Shown: positions 10,407-21,835, counted from the stretch's first letter. The stretch is DNA of 64,000 nt from Orychophragmus violaceus (GCA_030180135.1 CM058234.1:7561543-7625542); one strand, 5' to 3'. A program made the numbers and translations. Notes: generated by a model from the letters alone, not told the origin.

Positions 10407-10550
10407 TGAAATTGGACAAATTCCCCTTGGGGATTTCATTGTATTCGACGAGGCTATAAAGCCATAGTAGTTACAACAGTTCCACAAAATCAGCTATACA
10501 ATCTGAATCTATTTTTGAATACAAAATCAGAATATTGGTATATTCTAATA
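10407..10550 (-). repeat. 5' LTR of the young Copia element
   Basis: A 144-bp LTR, the same length and sequence by eye as 6004-6147. The short length is compatible with several compact Brassicaceae Copia families. The flanking ATGTG at 10551-10555 is the second half of the target-site duplication. Confidence 0.93.
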
Positions 10551-10792
10551 ATGTGTAGGGTTGACAGGGTGCCTTGTTGGGTTTTGTCGTTAGTGGATTT
10601 TTGGGTTTCAATTTAACGCCCACACGGCCCAGACAATAATAGATTGAAGTATACGATAGTGGCCTCGCAAGTAAACTAATTAGCAAGCTGTTTGTTCGAA
10701 TTTAAGGCCCATGTTTAGCATTTTATAAAGTGATGATGTGTACACTCTCAATCTCAAATCTCAATCGAGAGAGTTTTCTCTCATAATATAAA

Positions 10793-12871
10793 CTAGGCAC
10801 TTAACCCCCGCGCACGCGCGGGGTAAGCTCATGTGTTTCATTATTCTTTTGGTTCAAGATTAGTAGTTGGACTGTTGTAAAAAAAAACCTTGTTAATTTA
10901 CTATCTATTCTTTTATTCATTTAACTATGAAGTTAAGCTAAAATGTATTGTTGTATGCTTACGTAGAAGTTTTTTTTTTTTTTTGTAGATATTTGTTCTT
11001 ATCTTCTGGTCATGGTACTCTCTATTGTGCCATCTTCACTACACACTTGCCGACATTATCCTCTTATTGCAGATCAATTGTGTTTTATTTTCTTTATGTA
11101 TATATGCTGCTTATCCCAATTTATTGCAGCTTAGATATTTCTTTAAATGTAAATACTACGACTTTCGTCTAATTTGAGGAGTTAAGTGCATAATACTATT
11201 ATTCAAGTTAAAGAGTTACGCATGATTAAAATTAGCTACAAATTATGTAGTGAAAACGACAATCAAGTAATCTATTTCTAAATTGTTGCTGGTGTTTATG
11301 TTTTGTAATTCTTCATGCGAGTATATGCCTCCTCATTTTTGTTTTCCAGCACCTTCCACCTACGTTGAGTGGTTGTTAGTAGAGAGATACGTTTAGTTCA
11401 CAAAATAGTTAAATTGTAGTAGTGTCTGAATAGTTATTTACAAACACTATTATTTACCTCATCGATCCCATCTTCCATGGGTAGTGGAATCATCCTTGCC
11501 ACAATAAATGTTCCGTGTTTTGGTGTGAAATTGTAGGGGCTAACTCTCAGCTGGAATAGGAACTGCCTGCCTGCAAGACCTCTCAGACATGGAAGCAGCT
11601 GAGTCTTGTCAATCCCCGCAGCCTATTTCAAATTAAATGTTGTCAGTTTCTGCGCGTGGTCTATTATATGTTCTGTTTGATATTCTACCTCAAGGATGAG
11701 TGTTGATGCAAGTTTGGAGGTGAACTTTATCATCTTTATTTCAAATACAACGAATGTGGCAGTCATGACCGTTACGGACAGCTAGATCTACAATGTATCT
11801 GCGTTATAAACCGTGTATTCACACCAAGTTTAGTGGGATGTGAATAACACATACAAAATGAATTACATAACCACATTAGTTTCTGCTTAAATTAAATCTT
11901 AAACCCTGAATGCCTATGGTCGCCCTAGTTTCTAGATCAATATAAGGTTGTCCACAATTTCCCGGAAAGACCATCATTGCATAGACAAACTGGAAAACCT
12001 CGTCTAACAAAAATGAGATCTTGAAAGAAAAATAGGACAGGAACTGATATAGACGGTTCATGCCGTTCTTAACATCAATATTATATACAAAAAATGGTAA
12101 ACCTTTTCTTGCACCCATCACCAGTTACCAAGAATTGTGGTATGAAACACATACCTCGCACCATTACTGCTACTAATCTTGCGTCCAAGTGGTATGGTCC
12201 ATTAGAAAATCTGAATCAGAGAGTTCATTGTCAAATGTAATGGAAAGCTAAAGAAATCACACCAGTTTCCTCTCGTGAACTATAGAAGATAAACGCGTAA
12301 GACCATTTCGGGAAAAACAAATAGTTCAATTGATTCCAACAAAAAAAAAAAAAACAGATTGGCATTCTTTCTATCCATATAATTGTTCTTAAACATCACT
12401 ATACAATACGCAATAAGAACTCCAAAAAGTCAATGGAGGATTGCCGAGAAAGAAAATGAAGAAGGTTAGCGTTTTGGAATTGAATGTTGAATTAACAGAG
12501 GGTTTAATTTTCATGGTTACTGAGGGTGATTGAGGGGAATGGAAACGATTGGTCTTCGTCTCCCAAAACGCAGAAGAAGAAGGTTAGCGTTTGTAAAGCT
12601 CGAAAGATGATAAGTTGGGAATAGATGTGGGTAAGGTTTAATTTTCTTTGGGCTGATTGACGGCAAGATTATACAATAGTTGTTATTGGACCTTTATGAG
12701 CTTATTTAAGGACATTTTTTACCCAAACATTTTTGTAAACTCGTTTTGAACGATTGTATCATTTTAATTAACGTGGCTTTACTTAAAAAATGTCATCCAC
12801 GTAAGCACAATAATATTGATGACGTGGACACCCTAGAATTGGAGAGAAAAACTCTACCATTATATATATGA
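10793..12871 (-). mobile_element. Helitron carrying an RPA1-like exon
   Basis: On the minus strand the element starts TCATATATATAATGG at 12871 and ends with a GC-rich hairpin (CCCCGCGCGTGCGCGGGG at about 10807-10824) followed by CTAG at 10796-10793. A 3' hairpin about 10 bp from a CTRR end and a TC start are the Helitron hallmarks. Both ends abut other Helitron ends directly: CTAG of the right neighbour at 12875-12872, and the 5' end of the left neighbour at 10792. The interior holds an exon of an RPA1-like protein but no visible Rep/helicase ORF, so it is probably non-autonomous. Confidence 0.7.
11458..11622 (-). pseudogene. RPA1-like C-terminal domain exon
   Basis: This 55-codon exon is open throughout on the minus strand and bounded by a splice acceptor (AAATAG before 11622) and a donor (GTAAATAA after 11458). 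The peptide contains LRGLAGRQFLFQLRVSPYNF followed by TPKHGTFIVARM, the pattern recalled for the replication factor A C-terminal OB fold. In a whole protein this domain mediates single-stranded DNA binding and subunit contact. It sits within a Helitron and no complete RPA gene surrounds it, so I class it as a captured or decayed gene part. Confidence 0.55.
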
Positions 12872-13421
12872 CTAGTGTCTGTTAACGCGGATTTATTCTT
12901 CTTTTTATTTAAATTTTTAGATTTAGTGGAACAATAATGTTAAAATATTTATCACTTTTTATTATATTACAATTTTTGTTGGCTGGGTTTAATTTTTTTT
13001 TTATTGTCATGTTATGAATTAATTTTTGTTTTGGTTTTTATGGTTTTTAACACTTTATATCGTTTTGTCAGTTTTTAGTGTTGTATTTTAGTCACTTTAT
13101 ATGTACCAATTGATTTAGTAACTTAATTATGCTTGATTTCATTTCTTTAAGTTAAATTTTAGTTAAGAATAATTTATAATATTTATTTTAATATTAATTT
13201 CGAAATTAATTATTATTTTATTAAAATTTTGAAAAAGATTTTCGTTAGGTAGGATAGAAAAAAGAAAACAAAAAATATTATAAAATATTATGAATAAATC
13301 AAATATAAATTATTTTACAGTTTTATCCTTAATGAAGAATACAATTCCTAATAAAATTAAGGGCAAATTTCGGAAACAACATTTATGTACCATGGTCAAT
13401 ATCCTGTTTTAATAGTATAGA
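12872..13421 (-). mobile_element. short Helitron unit
   Basis: On the minus strand it starts TCTATACTATTAAAACAGG at 13421, a classical Helitron 5' end, preceded by A as expected for insertion between A and T. It ends in CTAG at 12875-12872. The hairpin before the 3' end is weak (CCGCGTTAACAG), so it is decayed. The 550-bp unit has no ORF and abuts the next Helitron directly. Confidence 0.6.
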
Positions 13422-13570
13422 TGATTCCCTGAATAGAGTTGCATTCAATTTTCTAATTAAAGCCAAGAGTAATAATCTATATTAAATAAAATCAATCTTT
13501 TCACAAAATGATACTAATTATGTATCTCTTCTATACCGTACTAAAGTCATATCCATAAAGATAATCCTAT

Positions 13571-15260
13571 TCTATATATAAAAGAAGAAATGAATGCTCT
13601 TCTGAGTTGATACGTCAATCCTTTAATTGATCTATTTTAAATAAAAAATTTCACATCATCTATATTAATTATTATTTCATTTAAAATTAAAGCTATTTAA
13701 TTTCAATCAATTACTAAAAAATACTAAAATATAAATATTTTATATATAAAAGAATAAGGGAAGACGCATGCGTTGACACGTCAGTCCTCCTATTTGGTCT
13801 ATTTTAAATAAAAAATTTCACATCATCAACATTAATTATTATATTTAAAATTATTAATTTTAATCAATTATTAAAAACTACTGAAATATAAATATAAAAT
13901 AAATAAAATCGAAATTTAATTTTAAAATATTTTAAACATATAAATTTTATATTATATAATATTTAAATTAAATATTATATGATTTAATAATTTCACAAAT
14001 AATAAAAATAAATAATTTAAATATATATAAAAAAAATTAGGAGATCAAAACTAGAATATTATATTAAAATATTTTAGAACGATTGAAAAAAACTTATAAC
14101 AAAAAAATTATTAAATATATTTTCAATAAATAATTGAAGTTATAATTAGCAAAAATAAAATATGATAAAAATAGAGAAAATGAAGAACAAAATGAAATAA
14201 ATATACAAAATGATAAGCATAAAAAGCTATGGTAATACAAGAAAATATTTATAAAATAATGTGTAGAATATTAGAAGGATAATCCACACAAAAATTATAC
14301 AAAATAAAAATTTATAAAAGATGCCAAAATGATTGATAATAAATAAAAAATAAAAATTCACATTCTTTAACAAATAAATTAAAATAAATATGCATATTAG
14401 TGCATTTTCTCTCATGTGATTATTAAGATAGTAAAAAGATAATTTTATAAAAAAGAAACATAAAACATATTAATTTTAAATCTAAAATATTAAAATATTC
14501 GTAAATTAAAATAAATCCGCGCAAATACGCGGATTCTCTCATAGTATATATAATTTGCGCGGATTATCTCATAGTATATATAATAAAATTAATTTTCCAT
14601 TACCATCATTAATCAAATTAATGTAAAATAATTTAATTTTTATATAATTAGTTAAAATCATTAAAACATAAATATAAATTAATTTGAAAATGAAATTTGA
14701 TGTAAATTTTTATAAATAAATAATTATTATATATTATAAGATTAAAATACATCTTTCATATTTTATGCAATGAATGAACAAATATAATTAAATCTTAATA
14801 TACTGAAAGTACAAAATTATAAAACTAAAAATAAAATAAAATAATTAAAAGTTTTAAGTAAAATTATAAAAAATATTTAATAAATAATAGAATTAGTAAT
14901 TATTAGGAGTGTAATGAAAAATGTGATAAAAGCAGATAAGATGATAATAGAAACAAAGAAAAAAAATTCAAATATACAAATAAGAAATTTAACGAAATCC
15001 AATATAATAAATAATTTTTAAAAAATTATTGTAGTATTAAGACTGGATAACGTAAACTGTATAAACAACAAATACATATATTTTAAATAATGCATAAAAA
15101 TAAAAGGATGATAAAAGGTTGAAGAAATACAAATTAAAAAAAATCATGAAAATTGATAAAAAAAAACTTATAAAACATAATAGTATTCACAATAAATATA
15201 AAATATATTAAATATTTATATTAAAATAAAATCCGCGCATTTGCGCGGATTCTCTTCTAG
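13571..15260 (+). mobile_element. AT-rich Helitron concatemer
   Basis: A Helitron-like 5' end, TCTATATATAAAAGAAG, starts at 13571, and a related 5' end starts again at about 13739. Both are followed by the same AATAAAAAATTTCACATCATC segment. GC-rich 3' hairpins occur three times: about 14517-14534 ending CATAG at 14544, a partial one ending CATAG at 14574, and a full one (ATCCGCGCATTTGCGCGGAT) ending CTAG at 15260. This is best read as two or more truncated units joined head to tail. The interior is extremely AT-rich and has no coding capacity. Confidence 0.6.
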
Positions 15261-15831
15261 TTACTATAATAGTTGAAGTGTCTCTCCTAGAGGTGACACA
15301 TCAGCTCCAATAATGCCTATGGAGTTGACAGCTCAGATTAAAAAATTTAAACTCAATCGAATCAGAATAGATCCTATCTCCACGTGTATCGCACCTGTTC
15401 ACAAACAAAAAACGATTATTATACAAGTAAAGAAATAACTCTTTTTACATTCTTCTAGAAACAAAGCTTTGTTTCTCTCTCTTCCGTCTGCTATGGTGAT
15501 TCCCGTTCAACCTTCTCCGGAGACTGTCTTTGAAATCTCAGCCGATAATCACAACCACCGATGTCCTACAAGCCTTCGATCAATTTCCACCCATTTGTTT
15601 AGATGACAATCGAGAACCCTTAGTTGTAACCCTTCATCTTCCGTAGGTTCGATCGTCCGCGATAAACGCGGGCTTCTGAGCATCGTTCACAAAACTCTGA
15701 AAACCAAGGGAATCACGAAGATAGGAGTCTATTCACGATCATTGTTGCAGATCTTAGATACAACTTGGCCAGTTTGATTGTCCTTGATGCTATTATCTTA
15801 TACTGCTTACACATTTACAGGTGGGAAATTC

Positions 15832-15966
15832 TCCAAGAGAGTTGGAAGTCCACATTACATGGCACCTGAGGTGCTAAAGGGGAGCTATGGACCCTAAATA
15901 GATGTTTGGAGTGCTGGAGTGATTCTTTATATTCTTTTGTGCGGAGTTCCTCCATTCTGGGCAGGT
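15832..15966 (+). pseudogene. captured exon of a calcium-dependent protein kinase (CDPK)
   Basis: The exon reads KFSKRVGSPHYMAPEVLKGS and, after one stop, IDVWSAGVILYILLCGVPPF. These are kinase subdomains VIII to X of the CDPK family, covering the activation segment, the APE motif and the DxWSxG motif. The exon is flanked by an acceptor (ACATTTACAG) and a donor (GTCTGT after GGGCAG), at the places where plant CDPK genes have introns. An in-frame TAA falls right after the SYGP residues, so it cannot encode a working segment. The rest of the kinase and the EF-hands are absent. Position inside a Helitron-like unit suggests capture of genomic, intron-containing DNA rather than retroposition. Confidence 0.75.
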
Positions 15967-16061
15967 CTGTTCACGCCTTCCTCTTTTCGTGATTCCCTTG
16001 TTATCCTCTTGCTTATGATTCTTATAATATTCTGGGCAAGCCTGACAAGGAGTCTTTTGGG

Positions 16062-17647
16062 TGAAAATGCAGGTCTTTGTCGATGTGGATGAGGCAAGTT
16101 TGCAGAGATTCTCTTCTATTTATGGCTTGCAGAATACGTCTCTTCCCATTCACAATTTAGGGTTACCTTTGTCGTCAAAGAAGCTCTCCATCCGTGATTT
16201 TGATCCTTTGATTACCCAAATTAAGAGGAAGCTTGGTTCTTGGACCAATAAGGCCCTCTCTATGGCAGGTAGATTAACTCTTATATCCTCGGTGATAGCG
16301 AGGATTATTGGGTTCTGGGCAAGCGCCTTTTTTATACCAAAACATGTGATGAAGGCCATAAATAGTCTCTGCAGCTCCTTCCTTTGGCACGGTACTATTG
16401 GTGTCTCCTCTGGTGCAAAGGTTGCTTGGTATAATGTTTTCTTTCCTAAGAAAGAAGGTGGTTTAGGGATAAGGAATTTTGAGAGTTGGAACGAAACATG
16501 TACTCTAAAACTGATCTGGATGTTATTCTTTCGGGCTGGCTCTATTTGGGTGGCTTGGATTAAGAGTAAGTATCTTTACTCCCTCCCTTTCTGGTCACTT
16601 AATGAGAAGAACTATGCTTTCTCTTGGTCTTTTAGGCGGATCCTCAAGGTTAGAGTGAAAGCTCTTAAATTCTTACATATCGAGGTTCGTAATGGGGATT
16701 CCACCTTTTTCTGGTGGGATCCTTGGACGCCTTTTGGTGTTCTCTCGCACTTTCTGGGTAGTGATGGTCCTTCCCGGATTGGTATTCCCTTGTTTGCAAC
16801 TGTCAATGAGGTGAGAAATGGGACTGTTTGGTCTCTGCCCGCAGCTAGAATGGAGAAACAGGTCCAACTCCATGCTTTTTATTTCGACTGTTTCTTGTTC
16901 CTTGGGTTCTGATTTTGCAGATTGGTACATTAAAGGAATCAAGCAATCCAAGTTCATTTCCCGTGCTGTCTGGAATGAGATCCTTGACAAGAAGTCGATT
17001 GTATCTTGGGCTCCGGTTGTCTGGCAAAAGGCAATCACGCCCCGCCACGCGATGACGGCCTGGTTATTTGTCCTAAACAGAAATACCACTCTAGACAGAC
17101 TTTTATCTTGGGGCATTGATACTGAATCCACTTGTCTTCTATGCGGCTTGGCTGTTGAATCTAGAAACCATATATTCTTTGAATGTTTCTACTCTCAACA
17201 GGTTCGGAAAGCTTTGCTAAGGCGCCTGCAAATTCATAATTCTTCTATTCTTTGGACGGACATCCTGTCATGGCTTCAAGACCTTCAACTCGACAAGTTC
17301 AAGAAAATTGCTCTGATGCAAGGGTGGTAGGCAGCGGTATATGGCATTTGGCATGAGAGGAATAACTGAATTTATAATGGACTGACTCTTCCATCGACTA
17401 AAGTTACTGCAATGATCTTTGATTCTATAAAACTCAAATGTGCAGCTCTAATCTCGATTGGTTCCAAATATGGGACTGAATTGTCAAATGTGTGGCTTGT
17501 TCCACCTTCTTCTTGATGTTTATCAGATTGTCTCTTATCCTTTCCCTCTTTCTCTGTTTCTTTCTTCTTTTTTGTGTTGTTCTGTTTCTTTGTACTTTTC
17601 TTTCCATTTTATTAATACAAGAACGCCTTTTGTCAAAAAAAAAAAAA
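16062..17647 (+). pseudogene. 5'-truncated LINE (L1-type), RT thumb and zf-RVT region
   Basis: The open frames at 16061-16912 and 16818-17330 encode the end of a plant LINE reverse transcriptase and the adjoining zinc-finger-like zf-RVT domain. Recognisable parts are LGSWTNKALSMAGRLTLISS, FLWHGT, KKEGGLGIRNFESWN, and a CLLCG...HIFFEC cysteine/histidine motif at about residues 115-137 of the second frame. The two frames overlap out of phase, so there is at least one frameshift. Endonuclease and RT catalytic core are missing. The 3' end is a 13-base A run at 17635-17647 after a typical plant-LINE 3' segment. It sits inside the Helitron-like unit that also holds the CDPK exon. Confidence 0.8.
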
Positions 17648-17941
17648 TGAATGGAAACGGACAACATAAATGATAGAAGTGGAGACAAGACAAAAAGAAA
17701 ATCAGAACAACAACATCCAAATGTATCCATTTGGATGTTATTTGTTTTCTTGTTTTTTCAAATAAACAAGAAACATGGTTTTCGCAACTTATTTTATCTA
17801 TTTCTGTTCAAGTTAAACTAAATATTTTTATTAACAAATCTTAGAGTATTACGTTACAACATTTGTACATTTTTATCAAAGAAAAACACATAACTTTTTT
17901 TGGAAAAAAAATCCCGCTGTGTAGCGCGGACCTATAACTAG

Positions 17942-18511
17942 TGAACTTAAAAAGTAGAAACCCCATAAGTCTATAACAAATAAAAACACTGCTTTGGTAA
18001 AAAAATACTGTTTCAACTTTTCATATTAGAGTAACAATGTAGTTAACCGTAGTACAACCATAGTACGAACCGAAGTGTCCTTAATCTAATGGTTTGACTT
18101 TGATTAATGATTACACTAATGTTTATACACCTGATTTTCGAATCCAAAAATGTGGTAGATTTTCATAAGACGATTTAATGTAGTGTAAGTAGAATTGTCG
18201 CGTGTGGATGCTTATAAGACGATAAAATTATCTGTTTGTAAAATCATCGATGTAGTAATAATTTGTAATAGATTGATAAATGTAGGAACCATATAACACA
18301 ATTTTTTTTTAATAAAAAAAATCACAGTTTCGAATTAACAGAATTCAAACTGAAAAGAACAAAAGTTGTTTTGCTAATTGAACCGAATTGTCAAAACAAA
18401 CCGAATAAACGGTTTAGAAATCTATTTTGTGTTTGTAAGGGGAACTACAAGTAACAATAACATGAATAGTGTTCTTTCTTTTTGTTATAAAAGATACAAT
18501 GTAGAAAACTT
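17942..18511. other. intergenic stretch downstream of the proline transporter
   Basis: AT-rich sequence between the Helitron 3' end and the stop codon of the transporter (transcribed leftwards). It should contain the transporter's 3' untranslated region and polyadenylation signals. No separate gene is seen. Confidence 0.5.
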
Positions 18512-21500
18512 TCAGACATCAGCAAAAACATGGAAGTTCTTGGAGTCAACAACGATGAGTCTAACAGCAGCAATAGCAGCAGCAGCAGACATTAACCCAA
18601 AGAAACAAACATTAAGCCAATGCCATAGCTTTTGTACAGGACTAAGCTTAATGTTCATAGCTACAAGATACATGTGATTTGCTAATATGAATGTAAGAGG
18701 GAATGTGCTTATTGCTCCGGTGAGGCTCATGAAATCTCCAAGAAACGGTAACAGGGCAGATAGAAGAGTGCTTACCGCTATGTAGCTTCCTCTTGCTACT
18801 GTTCTAAACAGCAGATTCTTCAATGCTAATGGACTTCCTTTGATTCCATACTTTGTATCCATATACTCATATGTCGGACTTGCAAAAATCTACAAAAAGA
18901 ACAAATTTCGGTTCATCTCAAGGTTTAAGACACGAAAACTTGTTATGCCCTCAAACTGTTTGTTTGTGTTTGCTTTTAAGTAGGCCTGAGAATACTAACC
19001 GAATCTAAATCGAAAACCGAAAAACTAACCAAATCAAAATTGTCGGTTTTTAGTTTAGATTCGGTTATGAGTTCGGTACAATTTTAAAAAGAAAATCCAT
19101 TATAGGATAGGTTAATTTTAAAAGAAAATTATTATACCAAACCAAAGCATAACCAAAATATCAAACTGAACTATCCAAAGTAACCGAAATTAATCGAATT
19201 TATCTGAAAATACCTAATTTTAACCAATTTAACCAAAATTTAATCGAAAATTAAAAACTTTAGTTCAATTTGGTTGAAGTTTATGAAAACCGAACTAACC
19301 GAAAACCGAATTACTTGATCTGAATTAGCCTAACTAACCAAACTCGCATGCCTACTTTTACGTATATATGATATAAGGAAACCACAATCTTTAACATTCT
19401 AAAGAAAAGTCTTTAATGTTTCCTTCAAAATGATTCCATATAAATTAACGTTTGAAAGGATGGAGGACTAAATAGCGGCTGAGGAGAAAACTTACGTGTA
19501 AAGAGATGACAGATTGGAGAAAAGCTGAAATGTTAGCGAGAGCTTTAACCCATAGAGGTCCACTGACGCTGTTTAACAGATAAGTCGATGTTGAGGACCC
19601 GTAAGCCCAATAACCGATGAATGTAACGGTGTACATAGGTAATACACCAGCAGTGAATTGAAAATACAGAGCCTTCATCATGTTTCTAACCACCGGTTGC
19701 TTCACTGTGGCCTAATCATTGCACAAAGATTAGTGTCAAGAACAGAGATAAAAAAGATTTGACCATGAATAGATGAGACTGACCTGTATTTCCGGGAGCA
19801 TTCCCGTGTTGAATGCGAAAACTAGATTTGCTGCTGCTCCTGTTATGGTAAAGATTTTGTCTATTGATGATCCTTGTATGTTGTAATCTCGTGATGGTTT
19901 GTTTACTCCTACAAAAAAAGCAATAATAAAATACGATAAATCCTTTTGGACATAAAGTTCTATATCAAAAAATGCGAGGAATGTTAAGTAATATATAAAA
20001 GATAAGAATTAATTCACTCATTGCTAATTGGTTTTGAGTTGGAAGTCCATATTCACGTAATAAAATCAATTTATCAGTAGTTCTTTTGGTTTATATGGAG
20101 TCGTTTTGAAAGTTACCATCTCTAACTGATAGAACTACTGCTACAACAATGTAGATCAAGCTGAGGATTGTTGATACTCCGAGCCAGATTCCAAGAGCTG
20201 ATAAATGAGGAATACCGATAGCGAAAATCGCACATACAACACCAGCAATGGCGATAAAATGAGGTAGTTTCATGACACTGTCATCTCTAAAAAGTACATA
20301 AACAGCCTGCACACAATGCAAAACCAGACCAATGAGGAAAACTAACTTCAAAATGTTTTGCAACAAATCAGGTTGTTATTGTCCTACCTTTAAGGCTGAA
20401 CCAGCTAATATGATGTAGCCACAATTAATCATGAAAAGATTGACATACTGCAATCCCCATGTAACACGATACATCTTTTTACCGTAGACGAAGCCTGCAA
20501 GATCTCTGTAACGAATGTGTCTTTTGCCACCAAACTCATGAAGCTTGGCGATTAGAGAGTTTGCGTAAAGGGAGATCCCGGTAGCAAGAATGAGACCAAC
20601 CACACCACCAATCCAACCCAATGGAACCATGACTGTCCCGGAATAGCCCAATACATAGGCGCTGTTTATACCGGTTGTTAGAACAAATGCTACCTGAAAC
20701 CATGAATCTGTACAATTTCTCAACAGTTAAAAGCTTATACACAAAAATAGCTTTCAACTCAGATACTCACTCTCAATGCCAATTGTAACCTTTAAGAGAA
20801 TAATAAGCAAAGAAAACAGAGTCTACGTCACCAATTTCACAAGTCAAAGCCAGCATTTTTCATAATTGGGTCTCTTCAAAATCATCAAAGACAGCATTTT
20901 TCATAATTGGGTCATCACCAAAATCATCAGAGACACCATTTTTCACAAGAGGCATCACCAAAATCATCAAAGATATCTTTTTTTAGTTAGCAGTCATCAT
21001 TTCTGCTGCTTGATGTTTCAGTTTTCAGCAGCTGAAATATTAGATAACACATGCTATGTATAACTTCAGTGACATATATGTGTAATATTGAGTGAAAGTT
21101 TCAGTTAATCTGACAAGTGACAACGAGTACAAAAAGTTAATCAACTCTTTTGAGTTTTTTTTTCCTAATATTATTCTCACGACACGTTTAATCAAAAAAA
21201 GGAGCAGCATAACAACCAAAAAGAGAACAGAGATCACGCACTTCAGTTTTCCAAAAGACAAAACAAAACTTTTTTTCTTTCAAAAAGTTCAAGATCACGC
21301 AATAAACGACAAGCTGATCATCATAACAACCAAAAAGAGAAACAAAAAAACAACAAAACAGGACAGAAGTTTTAATAAAAATAAAAATCCAAAGAGAGAG
21401 AGATAAGATAAGAAGATCGAACCGCTGCTAATCTGATGAGCAGTCTCAGGGATTTCAAGATCGAATTTTTCCACTGCAACGACTTTACGGTTCCTACTAC

Positions 21501-21516
21501 CCTCACTCGTATCCAT
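18512..21516 (-). CDS. PROT: proline/compatible-solute transporter (ProT, AAAP family)
   Basis: Six coding exons on the minus strand: 21516-21423, 20707-20388, 20306-20117, 19908-19784, 19711-19496 and 18889-18512. They total 1323 bp, giving 440 aa plus stop, the expected ProT size. All junctions are GT-AG and keep phase. The product is a polytopic plasma-membrane carrier of the amino acid/auxin permease family; plant ProTs import proline, glycine betaine and GABA with protons. Diagnostic segments include TTGINSAYVLGYSGTVMVPL (exon 2), PHFIAIAGVVCAIFAIGIPH (exon 3), ITGAAANLVFAFNTGMLPEI (exon 4) and SGPLWVKALANISAFLQSVI (exon 5). The protein ends NFHVFADV. The start at 21516 gives the short hydrophilic N-terminus usual for ProT. 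Similarity to ProT1/2/3 is too even to pick one ortholog by eye. A MITE lies in intron 5 and tandem repeats in intron 1. There is no coding defect, so it is probably functional. Confidence 0.93.
18977..19356. mobile_element. MITE-like insertion in ProT intron 5
   Basis: The segment is bounded by inverted AGTAGGC / GCCTACT ends and flanked by TTTA on both sides (18973-18976 and 19357-19360). The interior is filled with AACCGAA/AACCAAA-type repeats and their complement, so the transcript could fold back. It lies wholly within intron 5 of the transporter and does not touch the splice sites. The superfamily is uncertain. Confidence 0.5.
20853..20976. repeat. three imperfect 41-42-bp tandem repeats in ProT intron 1
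   Basis: Three copies of a unit containing CATTTTTCA and AAAATCATCA(A/G)AGA occur in a row. The third is the most diverged. They lie in the long first intron of the transporter, about 150 bp upstream of exon 2. No function can be assigned. Confidence 0.7.
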
Positions 21517-21835
21517 GATTCCGACAAGAACCAGTTAAATTCTTGTCTCTCTCTCACTCCAAAACACCTCCACTTTCTTCTCCAATTCCGGTTTATAATT
21601 TCTGTCTTCCTCCTCAGATTCCGAGAGATAGTTGCACACCTTTTATTTTATCTGCCAGAACAAGATTCGTAACAGAGAAATCTATTTCATAAAAGAAAGT
21701 GTGAACTTGGAAGAATGCAAATATTTAATCTTTTTTCGGTCAACTTAAATTGATAGGTCATAAAGATGGATACGTCTCTCTGTGTATGTCTGAATTATTT
21801 GGCACGAGATCCTATTTTTTATGAAGAGAATACTT

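Larger units (their letters stand above)
6004..10550 (-). mobile_element. full-length Ty1/Copia retrotransposon, young and intact
   Basis: A 4547-bp element on the minus strand is bounded by two 144-bp LTRs that look identical by eye and by a perfect 5-bp target-site duplication, ATGTG (5999-6003 and 10551-10555). The primer-binding site, TGGTATCAGAGCGAGC, adjoins the 5' LTR and matches the initiator-Met tRNA type used by plant Copia elements. A G-rich polypurine tract, TGCGGGAGAG, adjoins the 3' LTR. One uninterrupted 1372-codon polyprotein ORF fills the interior. Identical LTRs plus an intact ORF indicate a recent insertion that may still be able to move. It inserted into an older Helitron unit. 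Confidence 0.95.
5466..10792 (-). mobile_element. left Helitron unit (partial), split by a Copia element
   Basis: On the minus strand a Helitron-like 5' end, TTTATATTATGAGAGAAAAC, starts at 10792, directly abutting the CTAG 3' end of the next Helitron. The usual first bases TC read TT here. The unit runs leftwards through the Copia insertion to at least the RPA1-like fragment. I could not find its 3' hairpin and CTRR end, so the left boundary given here is only the end of the RPA fragment. The call rests mainly on the 5' end and the RPA content. Confidence 0.4.
15261..17941 (+). mobile_element. Helitron-like unit with captured CDPK exon and LINE insertion
   Basis: Directly after the CTAG of the preceding unit the sequence TTACTATAATAGTTGAAGTG resembles a Helitron 5' end, with TT in place of TC. 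The right end has a hairpin (ATCCCGCTGTGTAGCGCGGA, 17911-17930) followed by CTAG at 17938-17941 and a T. Between them lie gene-like sequence at 15480-15780 that I do not recognise, an exon of a calcium-dependent protein kinase, and a 5'-truncated LINE. The 3' end is convincing and the 5' end less so. Confidence 0.5.
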
